A DNA stretch of 64,000 bases from Trinickia diaoshuihuensis (GCF_003390925.1 NZ_QUBS01000016.1:34671-98670); one strand, 5' to 3'; positions 44,138 through 53,161 are shown, counted from the first letter of the stretch. Translations and numbers: made by a program. The notes: generated from the letters alone by a model not told the origin.

Positions 44138-45246
44138 ACCCGTCCGATTTGATTGAAGCCGAGCTGAGCTTTGCCGTCGATCTGGAGCCCTTGCTGAGCC
44201 CGTTGCCCGACGGCGAGGGTGTCGGGGTGTCGTTGCGCTCCGATCCGATTTGGCAACGGATTCGCGACGCCCAGCGTGAGGACGATCCCTCGTTGCCGAT
44301 GGGTGCCTGGGAGCGCCCGCTCATCAAAGCCGACTGGCATGCCGTCGCGGCGCTCAGCGCCGATGCGCTTCGCTCGCGCAGCAAGGACTTTCACCTGGCC
44401 GTTTGGCTCTGCGATGCATGGACGCGCCTATACCGGCTCGAGGGTCTGATGGCCGGCGTGAAGCTGCTGACCGAGCTGGTCGATCGGTATTGGGATCGTG
44501 CCTATCCGCTGATCGAGGGCGACGACATGGAGGCGCGCGCCGCGCCGCTTCATTGGATCAGCCGCCGGCTCGAGATCGTATTGAAGCTGCACGTGCCGTT
44601 GATCGGGCTATCGGTCGAGCCCGGATTCGTCAATCTGGACGACTGGCGGCGAGTCGTCGCCGCGTCGTTGCAGGACGACGATGAGACTGCCACGGCATTG
44701 CCCCGCGAGATGCTCGATCGCGAGGCCGCGCAAGGTTCGAACCTCGCGTTGCTGCGGCAACTCGAGCGAACCTCGGGCTCCGTGCTCGCCGCCATCGAGG
44801 CCTTGTCGCGCCGGCTCGACGAACGTTTGCGCGACGACGCGCCGAGCTTCGCGCGCGTGCTCGCCACGCTTGGCGAACTGCAACGCGCTGCCCGCACGCT
44901 ACGCGGTGACCATGCGTTGGACGAAGCGGTGCCGCCGGCATTATCCGGCGAGCCGGCGGACGAAATTCGCGTGGCCGAAAACGGCGACGCACCTATGGAG
45001 GTCGAGATGCCGTCGCGTACGATTCCCCTCACACGCGAGCATATCGTCGATCGCGCGCACGCCTATCGGTTGCTGGAGGATATCGCGCGGTATTTGGCGG
45101 AGCATGAGCCGCATAGTCCAACGCCTTATCTGCTGGCGCGCGCCGTGAGCTGGGGGCATATGCCGTTGCCCGAGTTGATGCGCGACATCGTGAGCCAGGA
45201 AGGCGATCTGGGCCGGTACATGGCAATGCTCGGCGTGGAGCCGTAG
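44134..45246 (+). CDS. tssA: T6SS cap/assembly protein TssA
   Basis: 370 residues. An N-terminal ImpA_N domain (about 55-130: DPIWQRIRDAQREDDPSLPMG, then DFHLAVWLCDAWTRLYRLEGL) identifies TssA, which primes baseplate and sheath polymerisation. The C-terminal region holds the short VDRAHAYRLLEDIARYLAEHEPHSP helical motif common to TssA proteins that form the distal end. The ATG overlaps the tssM stop (ATGA). It is the last T6SS gene; 96 bases follow before the fic gene. Confidence 0.93.
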   Translation: MNPSDLIEAELSFAVDLEPLLSPLPDGEGVGVSLRSDPIWQRIRDAQREDDPSLPMGAWERPLIKADWHAVAALSADALRSRSKDFHLAVWLCDAWTRLYRLEGLMAGVKLLTELVDRYWDRAYPLIEGDDMEARAAPLHWISRRLEIVLKLHVPLIGLSVEPGFVNLDDWRRVVAASLQDDDETATALPREMLDREAAQGSNLALLRQLERTSGSVLAAIEALSRRLDERLRDDAPSFARVLATLGELQRAARTLRGDHALDEAVPPALSGEPADEIRVAENGDAPMEVEMPSRTIPLTREHIVDRAHAYRLLEDIARYLAEHEPHSPTPYLLARAVSWGHMPLPELMRDIVSQEGDLGRYMAMLGVEP

Positions 45247-45342
45247 GCTCGATGGGGAGGAGCGGGCAGAGGATGACAGCAACTGCCTTATACTCGTTTC
45301 AACGTCGGCGTTTGCTGCCGACATTGAACCCGCGAAGAACTC

Positions 45343-46098
45343 ATGGATGCCTCGCTGAAAATCTTGCTAGACGCCGTCGACGCCGATAAGGCGAAGCTCG
45401 ACGCCTTGCGTCCTCTGCCGCCGCATACGTTGGCGTCATTGCGTGAAAAGTTGACGCTGGAGTGGACGTATCATTCGAACGCGATCGAAGGCAACACTCT
45501 GACGCTGCGCGAGACGAAAGTGGTGCTCGAAGGCATCACGGTCGGCGGCAAGACATTGCGGGAGCACTTTGAGGCTGTCAACCATCGCGATGCAATTCTC
45601 TACGTCGAAGAGATTGTCGCGAAGCAAGAGTCACTCACGGATTGGCAGATTCGAAACATCCACGGACTTGTTCTCAAGGGCATCGACGACGCTGAGGCGG
45701 GCCGCTACCGGCAGGAAAACGTCGTGATTTCCGGCGCGAGCGCGGTCCCCCCCGACTTTCTGCACTTGCCGGCGGAAATGGCTGCCCTCGTAGCGTGGTA
45801 CGAGCAGGCTGGGGCGATGCGTCCGGTGGAGCGCGCAGCTCAATTGCATACCCGCTTCGTAAAAATTCATCCGTTTATCGATGGCAACGGCCGGACTGCC
45901 CGCTTGCTACTGAACTTCGAGTTGATGAAGTTCGGCTATCCGCCGGCCGTCATTCGTAAGGAAGACCGGCTCGCTTACTACGATGCACTCGACGAGGCCT
46001 GCGTTAGCGGCAACTTCGAAAACATCACGCACCTCGTTGCGGAGGCGGTCAAGCGATCGCTCGACACCTATCTCCAGGTGCTAGGCCCGCGCGGATAG
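45343..46098 (+). CDS. Fic-domain AMPylase with N-terminal inhibitory helix (class II)
   Basis: 251 residues. The canonical Fic core HPFIDGNGRTAR (H176, D180, N182, R184, R187) transfers AMP from ATP to a target hydroxyl. The N-terminal inhibitory motif (S/T)xxxE(G/N) is present as SNAIEGN (S45, E49), so the enzyme should be held inactive until E49 is displaced. No transmembrane or secretion signal and no separate antitoxin gene. It directly follows the T6SS; whether it is a cargo or simply a chromosomal Fic gene cannot be told. ATG at 45343, with a possible -10 (TATACT, 45288-45293) upstream. Confidence 0.92.
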   Translation: MDASLKILLDAVDADKAKLDALRPLPPHTLASLREKLTLEWTYHSNAIEGNTLTLRETKVVLEGITVGGKTLREHFEAVNHRDAILYVEEIVAKQESLTDWQIRNIHGLVLKGIDDAEAGRYRQENVVISGASAVPPDFLHLPAEMAALVAWYEQAGAMRPVERAAQLHTRFVKIHPFIDGNGRTARLLLNFELMKFGYPPAVIRKEDRLAYYDALDEACVSGNFENITHLVAEAVKRSLDTYLQVLGPRG

Positions 46099-46107
46099 AG
46101 GCCGAGC

Positions 46108-47016
46108 CTATCTCAGCACCGACCGCAAATATTCGGTCGCGAAGTCGATGAAGGCTCGCACGCGCAGCGGCAGCCTGCGCTGTACGGGATAGACGACCTG
46201 TGCGGGCAGCGGCTTGGCGTGCCACTTCGGCAATAGGCGCACGAGTCGCCCCGAAACGAGGTCCTCCTCGACCAGCCATTCCGGCAATACGGCGACGCCG
46301 AGCCCCATCCGTACCGCTTCGCGCATGCTCGTCACGCCCTCCGAAATCATGACGGGATCGATGGCAAACGTCTCCTTCATCGTTCCCGAAGACAACACCA
46401 CGTCCTTCGCGCCGCCGAACTGACTGCTCGACAGCGCGATCCACGGCACCCGCGCGATCCGCTCGAGCCGGTTAAGGCCTTTGTGCTGCGCGATGAAGGA
46501 CGGGGCTGCCACCGGGAAGCGCCTGATCTCGCCCAAGGATCGCGCAACGACGCGCTCGTCGCTCAGCGAACCCGCCACGATGCCCGCATCGCAGCCTTCC
46601 TCGATCATATGCAACGGCCGGTTCGAATAACCCAATTCGATCCGCACGGCCGGATGCGCCTGAATGAAACTGGCGATCAACCTGCTCACGACGGACTGGC
46701 CGAAGTCGATCGTCGAAAACACGCGGATGTTCCCGGCCAACGCATGTTCGTCCTCGCGAAACCGCTGCTGCGCTTCGTCGGCCAGCGAGAGCAGCGCCTG
46801 CGCGTCGGCCAGAAAGCGATGCCCCGCATCGGTCAAATGCATGCGGTGCGTGTCGCGCCGAATCAGCGGCGCGGCGCATTGCGCTTCGAGCGCGCGAAGC
46901 TGACGGCTCAGCGTCGGCTGCGTCACGCGCAGCTTGCGCGCGCCGGCCGAGATACTGCCGCTCTCGACAATCGAGACGAACGCTCGCAGCAAGGAAAGGT
47001 CGTCGAACATGCTCAT
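46108..47016 (-). CDS. LysR-family transcriptional regulator
   Basis: 302 residues. The N-terminal winged helix (LLRAFVSIVESGSISAGARKLRVTQPTLSRQLRALE) and a periplasmic-binding-like effector domain of about 200 residues are typical. It is divergent from the SDR gene at 47135, and the 118-base gap contains a 7-bp dyad (47041-47066), so it most likely controls that gene and itself. The inducer is unknown. A second Met two codons in is an alternative start. Confidence 0.92.
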   Translation of the reverse strand: MSMFDDLSLLRAFVSIVESGSISAGARKLRVTQPTLSRQLRALEAQCAAPLIRRDTHRMHLTDAGHRFLADAQALLSLADEAQQRFREDEHALAGNIRVFSTIDFGQSVVSRLIASFIQAHPAVRIELGYSNRPLHMIEEGCDAGIVAGSLSDERVVARSLGEIRRFPVAAPSFIAQHKGLNRLERIARVPWIALSSSQFGGAKDVVLSSGTMKETFAIDPVMISEGVTSMREAVRMGLGVAVLPEWLVEEDLVSGRLVRLLPKWHAKPLPAQVVYPVQRRLPLRVRAFIDFATEYLRSVLR

Positions 47017-47040
47017 ACGGTTCGTGCATAGGTGATATGA

Positions 47041-47066
47041 CGGTTATGCGCGTTCCAAGATAACCG
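47041..47066. promoter_or_regulatory. Candidate LysR operator between the regulator and the SDR gene
   Basis: CGGTTAT (47041-47047) and ATAACCG (47060-47066) are perfect reverse complements separated by 12 bases, in the middle of the divergent gap. The symmetry and spacing are close to the T-N11-A boxes bound by LysR proteins. Confidence 0.5.
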
Positions 47067-47134
47067 ATTCGGCGGGAAGATGCACCCATCGCATCAACGA
47101 ACCCAGTCCACCCCAACCGAAACGGAGTATCGCC

Positions 47135-47896
47135 ATGAGCACAGCAAGCAATGCAGTCAATGCAGGCAAGGTCGCTATCGTCACGGGCGCGTCGCGCGGC
47201 ATCGGCGCATCCATCGCTACGCGGCTAGCCGCCGACGGATTTGCCGTCGTTGTCAACTACGCCGGCCGCGAAGCCGACGCGAATGCGATCGTCGAACAAA
47301 TCAAAGCGAACGGCGGCCGGGCGGCCGCGATTCAAGCCGACGTTGCCGTGCCCGCACAGGTGGCCGCCATGTTCGACCGCGCGCTGACGCTGTTCGGCGG
47401 CATCGACGTCCTCGTCAACAACGCAGGCATCATGCAGCCCGGCCTGACGACCTTGGCCGAGACCGACGACGCGCTGTTCGATCGCCTCGTCGCCATCAAT
47501 CTCAAAGGCACCTTCAATACGCTGCGGATCGCCGCGAACAAGCTTCGCGAGGGCGGCCGCATCGTCAACTTCTCGAGCAGTCTGACGGCGCTCGCGACGC
47601 CCGGATATTCGATCTATGCGGGCACGAAGGCCGCCGTCGAGACGATGACGCTCATCTTCGCCAAAGAGTTGCGCGGACGCGGCATCACCGTGAACGCCGT
47701 GGCGCCGGGGCCGACGGCCACCGAACTTTTCTTGAAGGACAAGACGCCCGAACAAATCGAACGTCTCGCCAAAATGCCGCCGCTCGAACGCCTGGGCCGC
47801 TCCGAGGACATCGCCTCCGTGGTCGCGTTCCTCGTCGGCCCGGACGGCGGCTGGATCGATGGCCAAACCATCCGCGCCAACGGCGGCATCGCCTGA
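47135..47896 (+). CDS. Short-chain dehydrogenase/reductase (classical SDR)
   Basis: 253 residues, NAD(P)-dependent oxidoreductase. Cofactor motif TGASRGIG (about 17-24), the NNAG motif (VNNAGIM near 94), the catalytic Ser and YxxxK (SSSLTALATPGYSIYAGTK near 148-166) and the PGPTATEL loop are all present. An Arg after the glycine motif (GASRG) suggests NADP preference. Similar to glucose 1-dehydrogenase and 3-oxoacyl-ACP reductase-like enzymes; substrate unknown. Divergent from the LysR gene, which probably regulates it, and followed 54 bases later by a second SDR. Confidence 0.92.
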   Translation: MSTASNAVNAGKVAIVTGASRGIGASIATRLAADGFAVVVNYAGREADANAIVEQIKANGGRAAAIQADVAVPAQVAAMFDRALTLFGGIDVLVNNAGIMQPGLTTLAETDDALFDRLVAINLKGTFNTLRIAANKLREGGRIVNFSSSLTALATPGYSIYAGTKAAVETMTLIFAKELRGRGITVNAVAPGPTATELFLKDKTPEQIERLAKMPPLERLGRSEDIASVVAFLVGPDGGWIDGQTIRANGGIA

Positions 47897-47950
47897 GCGT
47901 GCGATCGACGCACGGCCCCTATATCGCTAGCGAACTCAAAGGAAAAGATC

Positions 47951-48856
47951 ATGAAGAAGGTTATCGTCGTAACCGGCGCATCGAGCGGCTTCGGCCGGTT
48001 GAGCGCCGAAGCGTTGGCTAAGGCCGGTCACATCGTCTATGCGTCGATGCGCGCGACCACGGGGCGCAACGCCGAAGTCGTCAAGGAGATGGCGGCGCTT
48101 TCCGAGCGCAATGGCGTGGACTTGCGTACGGTGGAGTTGGACGTGCAATCGCAGGCGTCCGTCGATGCGGCAATCGAGCACGTCATCACGGAGGCCGGCG
48201 CGATCGACGTGCTCGTGCATAACGCCGGTCATATGGCCTTCGGACCCGCCGAAGCCTTCACTCCCGAACAATTCGCGCAACTGTACGACATCAACGTGCT
48301 GAGCACTCAACGCGTGAACCGCGCCGTGCTGCCGCATATGCGCGAACGCAAGCAGGGGTTGCTCGTGTGGGTGTCGAGCAGCAGTTCGGCCGGCGGGACG
48401 CCGCCGTATCTGGCGCCGTACTTCGCGGCCAAGGCAGCGATGGATTCGATCGCCGTTCAATATGCGCGCGAGTTGTCGCGTTGGGGCATCGAGACGTCGA
48501 TCGTCGTCCCGGGCGCCTTCACCTCCGGTACCAATCACTTCGCGCACGCGGGCAGCCCAGCGGACAAAGCGACGTTGGCGCAATATGAAGCGGGTCCCTA
48601 TGCGGGATTCGGCGAACAGATCCAGCAAGCATTCGCGGCCATCGTACCCGCCGATGCCGATGCGAGTCTCGTGGCGGAGGCGATCGTCGATGTCGTCGAT
48701 GCGCCGTTCGGCGAGCGGCCGTTCCGGGTCCATATCGATCCCGCCCGCGATGGGGCCGACGTGGGCTTCGCCGTCCTCGATCGCCTCCGAGCCGAAATGC
48801 TGCACCGCGTCGGCATGGCCGACTTGCTCGAGCCGCGTCGATACCGCCAGGGATAA
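47951..48856 (+). CDS. Short-chain dehydrogenase/reductase (SDR), second copy type
   Basis: 301 residues, a longer SDR. TGASSGFG (about 8-15) binds NAD(P), HNAG (near 92) and SSSSSAGGTPPYLAPYFAAK (catalytic Ser..Tyr...Lys near 141-160) form the active site. The closest plan is that of the 17-beta-HSD/oxidoreductase-like SDRs with a ~50-residue C-terminal extension. It shares a strand and probably an operon with the preceding SDR but is not a recent duplicate. Substrate unknown. Confidence 0.9.
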   Translation: MKKVIVVTGASSGFGRLSAEALAKAGHIVYASMRATTGRNAEVVKEMAALSERNGVDLRTVELDVQSQASVDAAIEHVITEAGAIDVLVHNAGHMAFGPAEAFTPEQFAQLYDINVLSTQRVNRAVLPHMRERKQGLLVWVSSSSSAGGTPPYLAPYFAAKAAMDSIAVQYARELSRWGIETSIVVPGAFTSGTNHFAHAGSPADKATLAQYEAGPYAGFGEQIQQAFAAIVPADADASLVAEAIVDVVDAPFGERPFRVHIDPARDGADVGFAVLDRLRAEMLHRVGMADLLEPRRYRQG

Positions 48857-48875
48857 CGGCTCGCCTGACGAGCCG
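48857..48875. terminator. Hairpin between convergent SDR and LysR genes
   Basis: CGGCTCG (48857-48863) and CGAGCCG (48869-48875) form a perfect 7-bp stem with loop CCTGA, starting right after the SDR stop and 10 bases before the LysR stop on the other strand. It is placed as a two-way terminator would be, but there is no U-run. Confidence 0.45.
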
Positions 48876-48884
48876 CCGCTCCGG

Positions 48885-49745
48885 TTATTCGCCGATCCAA
48901 GATCCGCGCAGGTCGCTGTCGTAGAGCAGTTGCAACAGCGTCCCCGCGGGCCGGCTGAGCCGCTTGGCCGCGAGCGCGATGAATTCGATATCGGGCAGCA
49001 CGGGCAGGCTCGCGGCGTTCAGCGGTTCCGACAAGCCGCGGCCCGACAAGTATTGCGCGCGCACCGTAATGCCGAGCCCCGCGCGCGCAGCCGCGATGCA
49101 GCCCGAGTGGCTGCTGCTCGTGCAAACCACCTGCCAGCGAAAATCGGTTTGCGCGAGCGTATCCAACACGACCGAGCGCGTCACGCTCGGCTCCGCCACT
49201 AGAATCAACGGCAACGGTTGCTCCAAATCGACGCGCGTGCCTGTGCGCGCGATCCATTCGAGCCGCCCCGTGAAGAGCGGCACCCCGCGCTTGTCGCCGA
49301 GCCGCCGCTTGCCGATAAACAAATCGATCGATCCGGCGTCGAGCAATTCGTAGAGCCGGCCCGTCATGCCGATGACGATTTCGAGTTCGACGTCGGGGTG
49401 CGCGCGCCGAAAGGCCGCGAGCACGGTAGGCAAGGGACCGAGCGCAATGTCGTCGGACGAGCCGAGCCGCACGCGACCCTTCAGCCTCGGCCCGCGAAAC
49501 TGCGACTCGGCGCGTTCCAACGCCTGCAAGATGACGCTCGCATGCGCGAGCATGGCCTCCCCGTCGGCCGTCATGGCGAGCGAGTGGGTATCGCGCACGA
49601 AGAGCCGCCGCCCGACGGCATCTTCGAGACGGCGGATATGTTCGCTGACGCTCGATTGCGTCAAACCGAGTTGCCGCGCGGCCTCGGTAAAGCTATGGCA
49701 CGCGGAAACCGTTGCGAACGTCTTGAGCCAAACGGGATTGAGCAT
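48885..49745 (-). CDS. LysR-family transcriptional regulator
   Basis: 286 residues. Winged helix at the N-terminus (WLKTFATVSACHSFTEAARQLGLTQSSVSEHIRRLE), then a substrate-binding domain. The pattern resembles LysR proteins that control efflux or lipid-type genes next to them. It is divergent from the MFS exporter gene at 49857, and a textbook ATC-N9-GAT operator lies directly in front of its start codon, so autoregulation and control of the exporter are likely. Ligand unknown. Confidence 0.92.
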   Translation of the reverse strand: MLNPVWLKTFATVSACHSFTEAARQLGLTQSSVSEHIRRLEDAVGRRLFVRDTHSLAMTADGEAMLAHASVILQALERAESQFRGPRLKGRVRLGSSDDIALGPLPTVLAAFRRAHPDVELEIVIGMTGRLYELLDAGSIDLFIGKRRLGDKRGVPLFTGRLEWIARTGTRVDLEQPLPLILVAEPSVTRSVVLDTLAQTDFRWQVVCTSSSHSGCIAAARAGLGITVRAQYLSGRGLSEPLNAASLPVLPDIEFIALAAKRLSRPAGTLLQLLYDSDLRGSWIGE

Positions 49746-49754
49746 GGACGCTTG

Positions 49755-49775
49755 GTTATCGGAATCGCCGATAAC
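49755..49775. promoter_or_regulatory. LysR operator (ATC-N9-GAT) between regulator and MFS gene
   Basis: GTTATCGG (49755-49762) and CCGATAAC (49768-49775) are perfect complements around AATCG. The site fits both T-N11-A (T49759, A49771) and ATC-N9-GAT, a typical LysR recognition sequence. It starts 10 bases before the LysR ATG on the minus strand, fitting autorepression. Confidence 0.65.
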
Positions 49776-49856
49776 AGTCAGTGTGGTTAGTGGGGTTCTC
49801 GATTGAAACCGATTCCAATATCATATTCTCGTTCCCAGGTATAGCGTCGAGGGCGC

Positions 49857-51272
49857 ATGCATGCGCTCCAAAAGATGAAGATGAGTAACGATTCAACCCA
49901 CACCGCGTTGCTGTGGATCGTCGCCGCGGGGTTCTTTATGCAGGCGCTCGATACGACGATCGTCAACACTGCGCTCCCTTCCATCGCGCATAGCCTCGGC
50001 GTGCAACCGCTCGCCATGCAGTGGGCCATCGTCGCTTATACGCTGACGATGGCGACGCTGACGCCGGCTTCGGGCTGGCTCGCGGATCGCTTCGGTACGC
50101 GCCGCGTTTACTTCGGCGCGATTCTGATCTTCGTTTTAGGTTCGCTCAGTTGCGCCGGTGCGCATACCTTGCAGCAGCTCGTCATCGCGCGCGTCCTGCA
50201 GGGTATCGGGGGATCGATGCTGCTACCGATCGGCCGGCTCGCGGTTTTGCGCAGCGTCAGCAGCGAGCAATACGTCTCGGCCCTCGCCATGATTTCTGTG
50301 GCGGGGCAGGTCGGACCGATCGTCGGGCCAACGCTCGGCGGCTGGTTCGTCGAAGCGATTTCGTGGCATTGGATTTTCTTGATCAACGTGCCGATCGGGC
50401 TGGTCGGCTTGTTCTCGGTCCATCGATATTTGCCGCGTGCGGTGTCCAGTAGCGCGCCGCCGTTCGATCTCGGTGGTGGTGCGCTGCTGTCGCTTTGTAT
50501 GATCGCGTTCTCGCTTGCGGTGGATGCGCCCGTGCAGGCTCACCGGGCGGCGTGGTCGGCTGCGCTGTTCGCGGTGGGCTTGATTGCCGCGCTCGCCTAT
50601 ATCCCGTATGCGAAGGGCCGCCGCAACGCGCTCTTCAAACTGACATTGTTCCGCGAGCCGAACTTCAGTATCGGACTCATCGGCAATCTGGTTTGCCGCA
50701 TCGGCTCGAGTGCGGTTCCGTTTCTCGTTCCGTTGCTGCTGCAACTGCAGCTCGGCTATGCGCCGTTGCAGTCAGGTTTGATGATGCTGCCGGCCGCGCT
50801 CGCGGGAACGGTGGCCAAACGCTGGATCGCGCCGCTGATTCGCCGCTATGGCTACGACACGTTCCTATTGGCGAATACGTTGATCGTCGGCGGCGCGATC
50901 GTCGCGTTCGCGTTGATCACGCCCGATACGCCGGCGATCGTGGCCATCGTCGTGCTCTCGATCTTCGGGGCGGCGAACTCGATGCAGTTTGCGGCGATGA
51001 ACAGCGTCACGCTCAAAGGGCTTTCGCATGAGGACGCGGGAGGCGGAAACAGTTTGTTTTCGATGGTGCAGATGCTGTCGATGGGCTTGGGCGTTTCGAT
51101 CGGCGGTACCCTCGTCAAGCTCTTTTCCGATCACGCCGGGTCGAGCGTCTTCGGCTTTCGCATGAGCTTCGTCTGTGTCGGCGCGATTACGCTTATCGCG
51201 GCGCTCATCTTCCGTCAAATCGAAGACACGCCGCCGGCCGTCGCTTCCATGGCCACGGGCTTGCCGAAGTGA
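49857..51272 (+). CDS. MFS drug exporter, DHA2 family, MdtD-like
   Basis: 471 residues, the same length as Escherichia coli MdtD and alike along the chain: GFFMQALDTTIVNTALPSIA in TM1, the PASGWLADRFGTRR loop (motif A), LQGIGGSMLLPIGRL, the GQVGPIVGPTLGG motif C and SWHWIFLINVPIG. About 12-14 TM helices. A proton-driven efflux role is expected; the substrate is unknown. ATGs at 49857, 49872 and 49878 are possible starts. The last 58 bases overlap the convergent GGDEF-EAL gene. Confidence 0.92.
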   Translation: MHALQKMKMSNDSTHTALLWIVAAGFFMQALDTTIVNTALPSIAHSLGVQPLAMQWAIVAYTLTMATLTPASGWLADRFGTRRVYFGAILIFVLGSLSCAGAHTLQQLVIARVLQGIGGSMLLPIGRLAVLRSVSSEQYVSALAMISVAGQVGPIVGPTLGGWFVEAISWHWIFLINVPIGLVGLFSVHRYLPRAVSSSAPPFDLGGGALLSLCMIAFSLAVDAPVQAHRAAWSAALFAVGLIAALAYIPYAKGRRNALFKLTLFREPNFSIGLIGNLVCRIGSSAVPFLVPLLLQLQLGYAPLQSGLMMLPAALAGTVAKRWIAPLIRRYGYDTFLLANTLIVGGAIVAFALITPDTPAIVAIVVLSIFGAANSMQFAAMNSVTLKGLSHEDAGGGNSLFSMVQMLSMGLGVSIGGTLVKLFSDHAGSSVFGFRMSFVCVGAITLIAALIFRQIEDTPPAVASMATGLPK

Positions 51273-53161
51273 TAGCCCTGCATGAAATTGCAGCCCAGCC
51301 CCGCAAGTACGGCGGCTTGGCGCTCCGTTTCCACGCCTTCAATCACGCAGCTCAGCGCGAGGTTGCGGCAAAGTTCGACGATCGTGCGGACGATGCCTTG
51401 CGCGAGTCTGTCTTGTTCGATATTGCCGACGAACGTGCGATCGACCTTGACGCTGTTCAGCGGTAACTGGTGAATGCAGTGCAAACTCGAATAGCCGGTG
51501 CCGAAGTCGTCGAGGGCGATCTTCGCGCCGAGGGCGCTCAGTTGCGAGAGGGCCTCACGGCCTTTCGCGAAGTCCTCGATGACGGCTGTTTCCGTGACTT
51601 CGAATGTCAGCCGGCTCGTGTCGACGTTGCTTTGCAAGACGATTCGGCGGATCCGTTCGACGGCGTCGGGCGAGGCAAGGTCGCGTGCCGAAAGGTTGAA
51701 CGAAACACCGATGTGCGGATCGCTTCGCTCCATGAAGGCCAGCGCCTTGCCCAGCAGCACGGCGGTCAACTCATGGATCAAATCGCTTTTTTCCGCGATC
51801 CGAATGAAGACGTCGGGCGCGATATTGCCGAGCGTAGGACTGCGCCAGCGCGCGAGCGATTCATACGAGACGACCTCGCTCGTTGCAACGTTCAAGATGG
51901 GCTGGAAATGCAAGGTCATCTCGCGTTCGAGATCGGCCTGCCGTAACGCTTGCTCGATCCGTCCGATGTGCCGGATCGTACTCTCGTGCTGTTCCGAAAA
52001 GATCGTGGCCTGTCCGCGGCGGTGCGCTTTTGCATGGTAGAGCGCGTAGTCCGCGCGCTCGAACAACTGTTCGGCGGTGCGTCCCGCTTCGGGGAACAGG
52101 GCGATGCCGATCGTGGCGGAGATGCGCGTCGTCGTCTCCGACAACATGTACGGCTTGCGCAGTGCATCGCAAATGGCGGTGCTGATCGACAGTAGTGAGT
52201 CGTTCGAGCGGACGCGCCCGAATAGCAGACCGAATTCGTCTCCGCCGAGGCGAGCGATTTGCAACTCCTCGCTCGTGAACGCTTCGAGCCGGCGCCCGAC
52301 TTCGCGCAGAAGACTATCGCCAGCCCGGTGCCCGTGCAGATCGTTGACTTGTTTGAAGCCGTCCAGATCCACGATGCCGACGGCGAACCGCGTCTCGTCC
52401 AGCCGCTCGTGGGCGAAATGTTTGCCGAGCCGGCTCAAGAAATGGCGCCGGTTGGGAAGTGACGTCAGGCTATCGATATTCGCCAGGCGCTGGTTCTCGT
52501 TGTTTAGCACGAGCAACTGTTGCTGCTTGTCCTCGAGCACTTTCTTCGCGTTTACGAGATCCGCGAAGTCGCGGTAGTAGGTCAGCAACACCTTGACCAT
52601 GGCGATCGAGACGAACATCACGTTCATCGCGATTGCAATCAGCACGACGTTTTCCGTCAACGAGAAAAAGACGACGAACGGGACCAGCACGATGGCGGTG
52701 AGCAACAGGGCCGCGATCCGCATGTGCATCAAGCAGAAGATGCACGCGATGACGGTGATCGACATGTAGAACGCGACATGCGTGCGCTCGTACGCGCCGC
52801 CGTACGGATAGAGACTCAAACCCCAGAACGTGAAAACGAGGCCGAAGAGCACGACGAGCACCACCGTGTTTCGCATCCGTACGGCGATTTGGCTATCCGT
52901 CAGTACCGCACCGAGCGCGCGCCGGCGCGCCCAGACGTACAGCCGCAACATGCACGCGGCGCACAGCGCAGAAGGCAACACCTTCGTCATGACGGCCGGC
53001 GCGCTATGGACGTGCGTGTACGCCACGGCGATGCTGTTTACCATCAGCGTGAAATAAAGCAGCGGCAATTGCCGAGAGAACGCCTCGAACTGGCTTCGCA
53101 TCAATGCGACGTTCGAGGCGTTGCTGCGCGTAAAAGGGGTCGTCAATCGCATTGAGAACAT
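51215..53161 (-). CDS. Membrane GGDEF-EAL protein
   Basis: 648 residues from the ATG at 53161 (53152 possible; the open frame runs to 53302 but the first part is not protein-like). Five or six TM helices fill about 25-195 with little periplasmic sequence, a MASE-like membrane sensor. A GGDEF domain follows (intact LGGDEF, no RxxD site), then EAL with the motif as ESLARW and an intact DDFGTGYSS. Both cyclase and phosphodiesterase activity are possible; the Ser in ESL occurs in active enzymes. It overlaps the exporter gene tail to tail. Confidence 0.88.
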   Translation of the reverse strand: MFSMRLTTPFTRSNASNVALMRSQFEAFSRQLPLLYFTLMVNSIAVAYTHVHSAPAVMTKVLPSALCAACMLRLYVWARRRALGAVLTDSQIAVRMRNTVVLVVLFGLVFTFWGLSLYPYGGAYERTHVAFYMSITVIACIFCLMHMRIAALLLTAIVLVPFVVFFSLTENVVLIAIAMNVMFVSIAMVKVLLTYYRDFADLVNAKKVLEDKQQQLLVLNNENQRLANIDSLTSLPNRRHFLSRLGKHFAHERLDETRFAVGIVDLDGFKQVNDLHGHRAGDSLLREVGRRLEAFTSEELQIARLGGDEFGLLFGRVRSNDSLLSISTAICDALRKPYMLSETTTRISATIGIALFPEAGRTAEQLFERADYALYHAKAHRRGQATIFSEQHESTIRHIGRIEQALRQADLEREMTLHFQPILNVATSEVVSYESLARWRSPTLGNIAPDVFIRIAEKSDLIHELTAVLLGKALAFMERSDPHIGVSFNLSARDLASPDAVERIRRIVLQSNVDTSRLTFEVTETAVIEDFAKGREALSQLSALGAKIALDDFGTGYSSLHCIHQLPLNSVKVDRTFVGNIEQDRLAQGIVRTIVELCRNLALSCVIEGVETERQAAVLAGLGCNFMQGYHFGKPVAMEATAGGVSSI

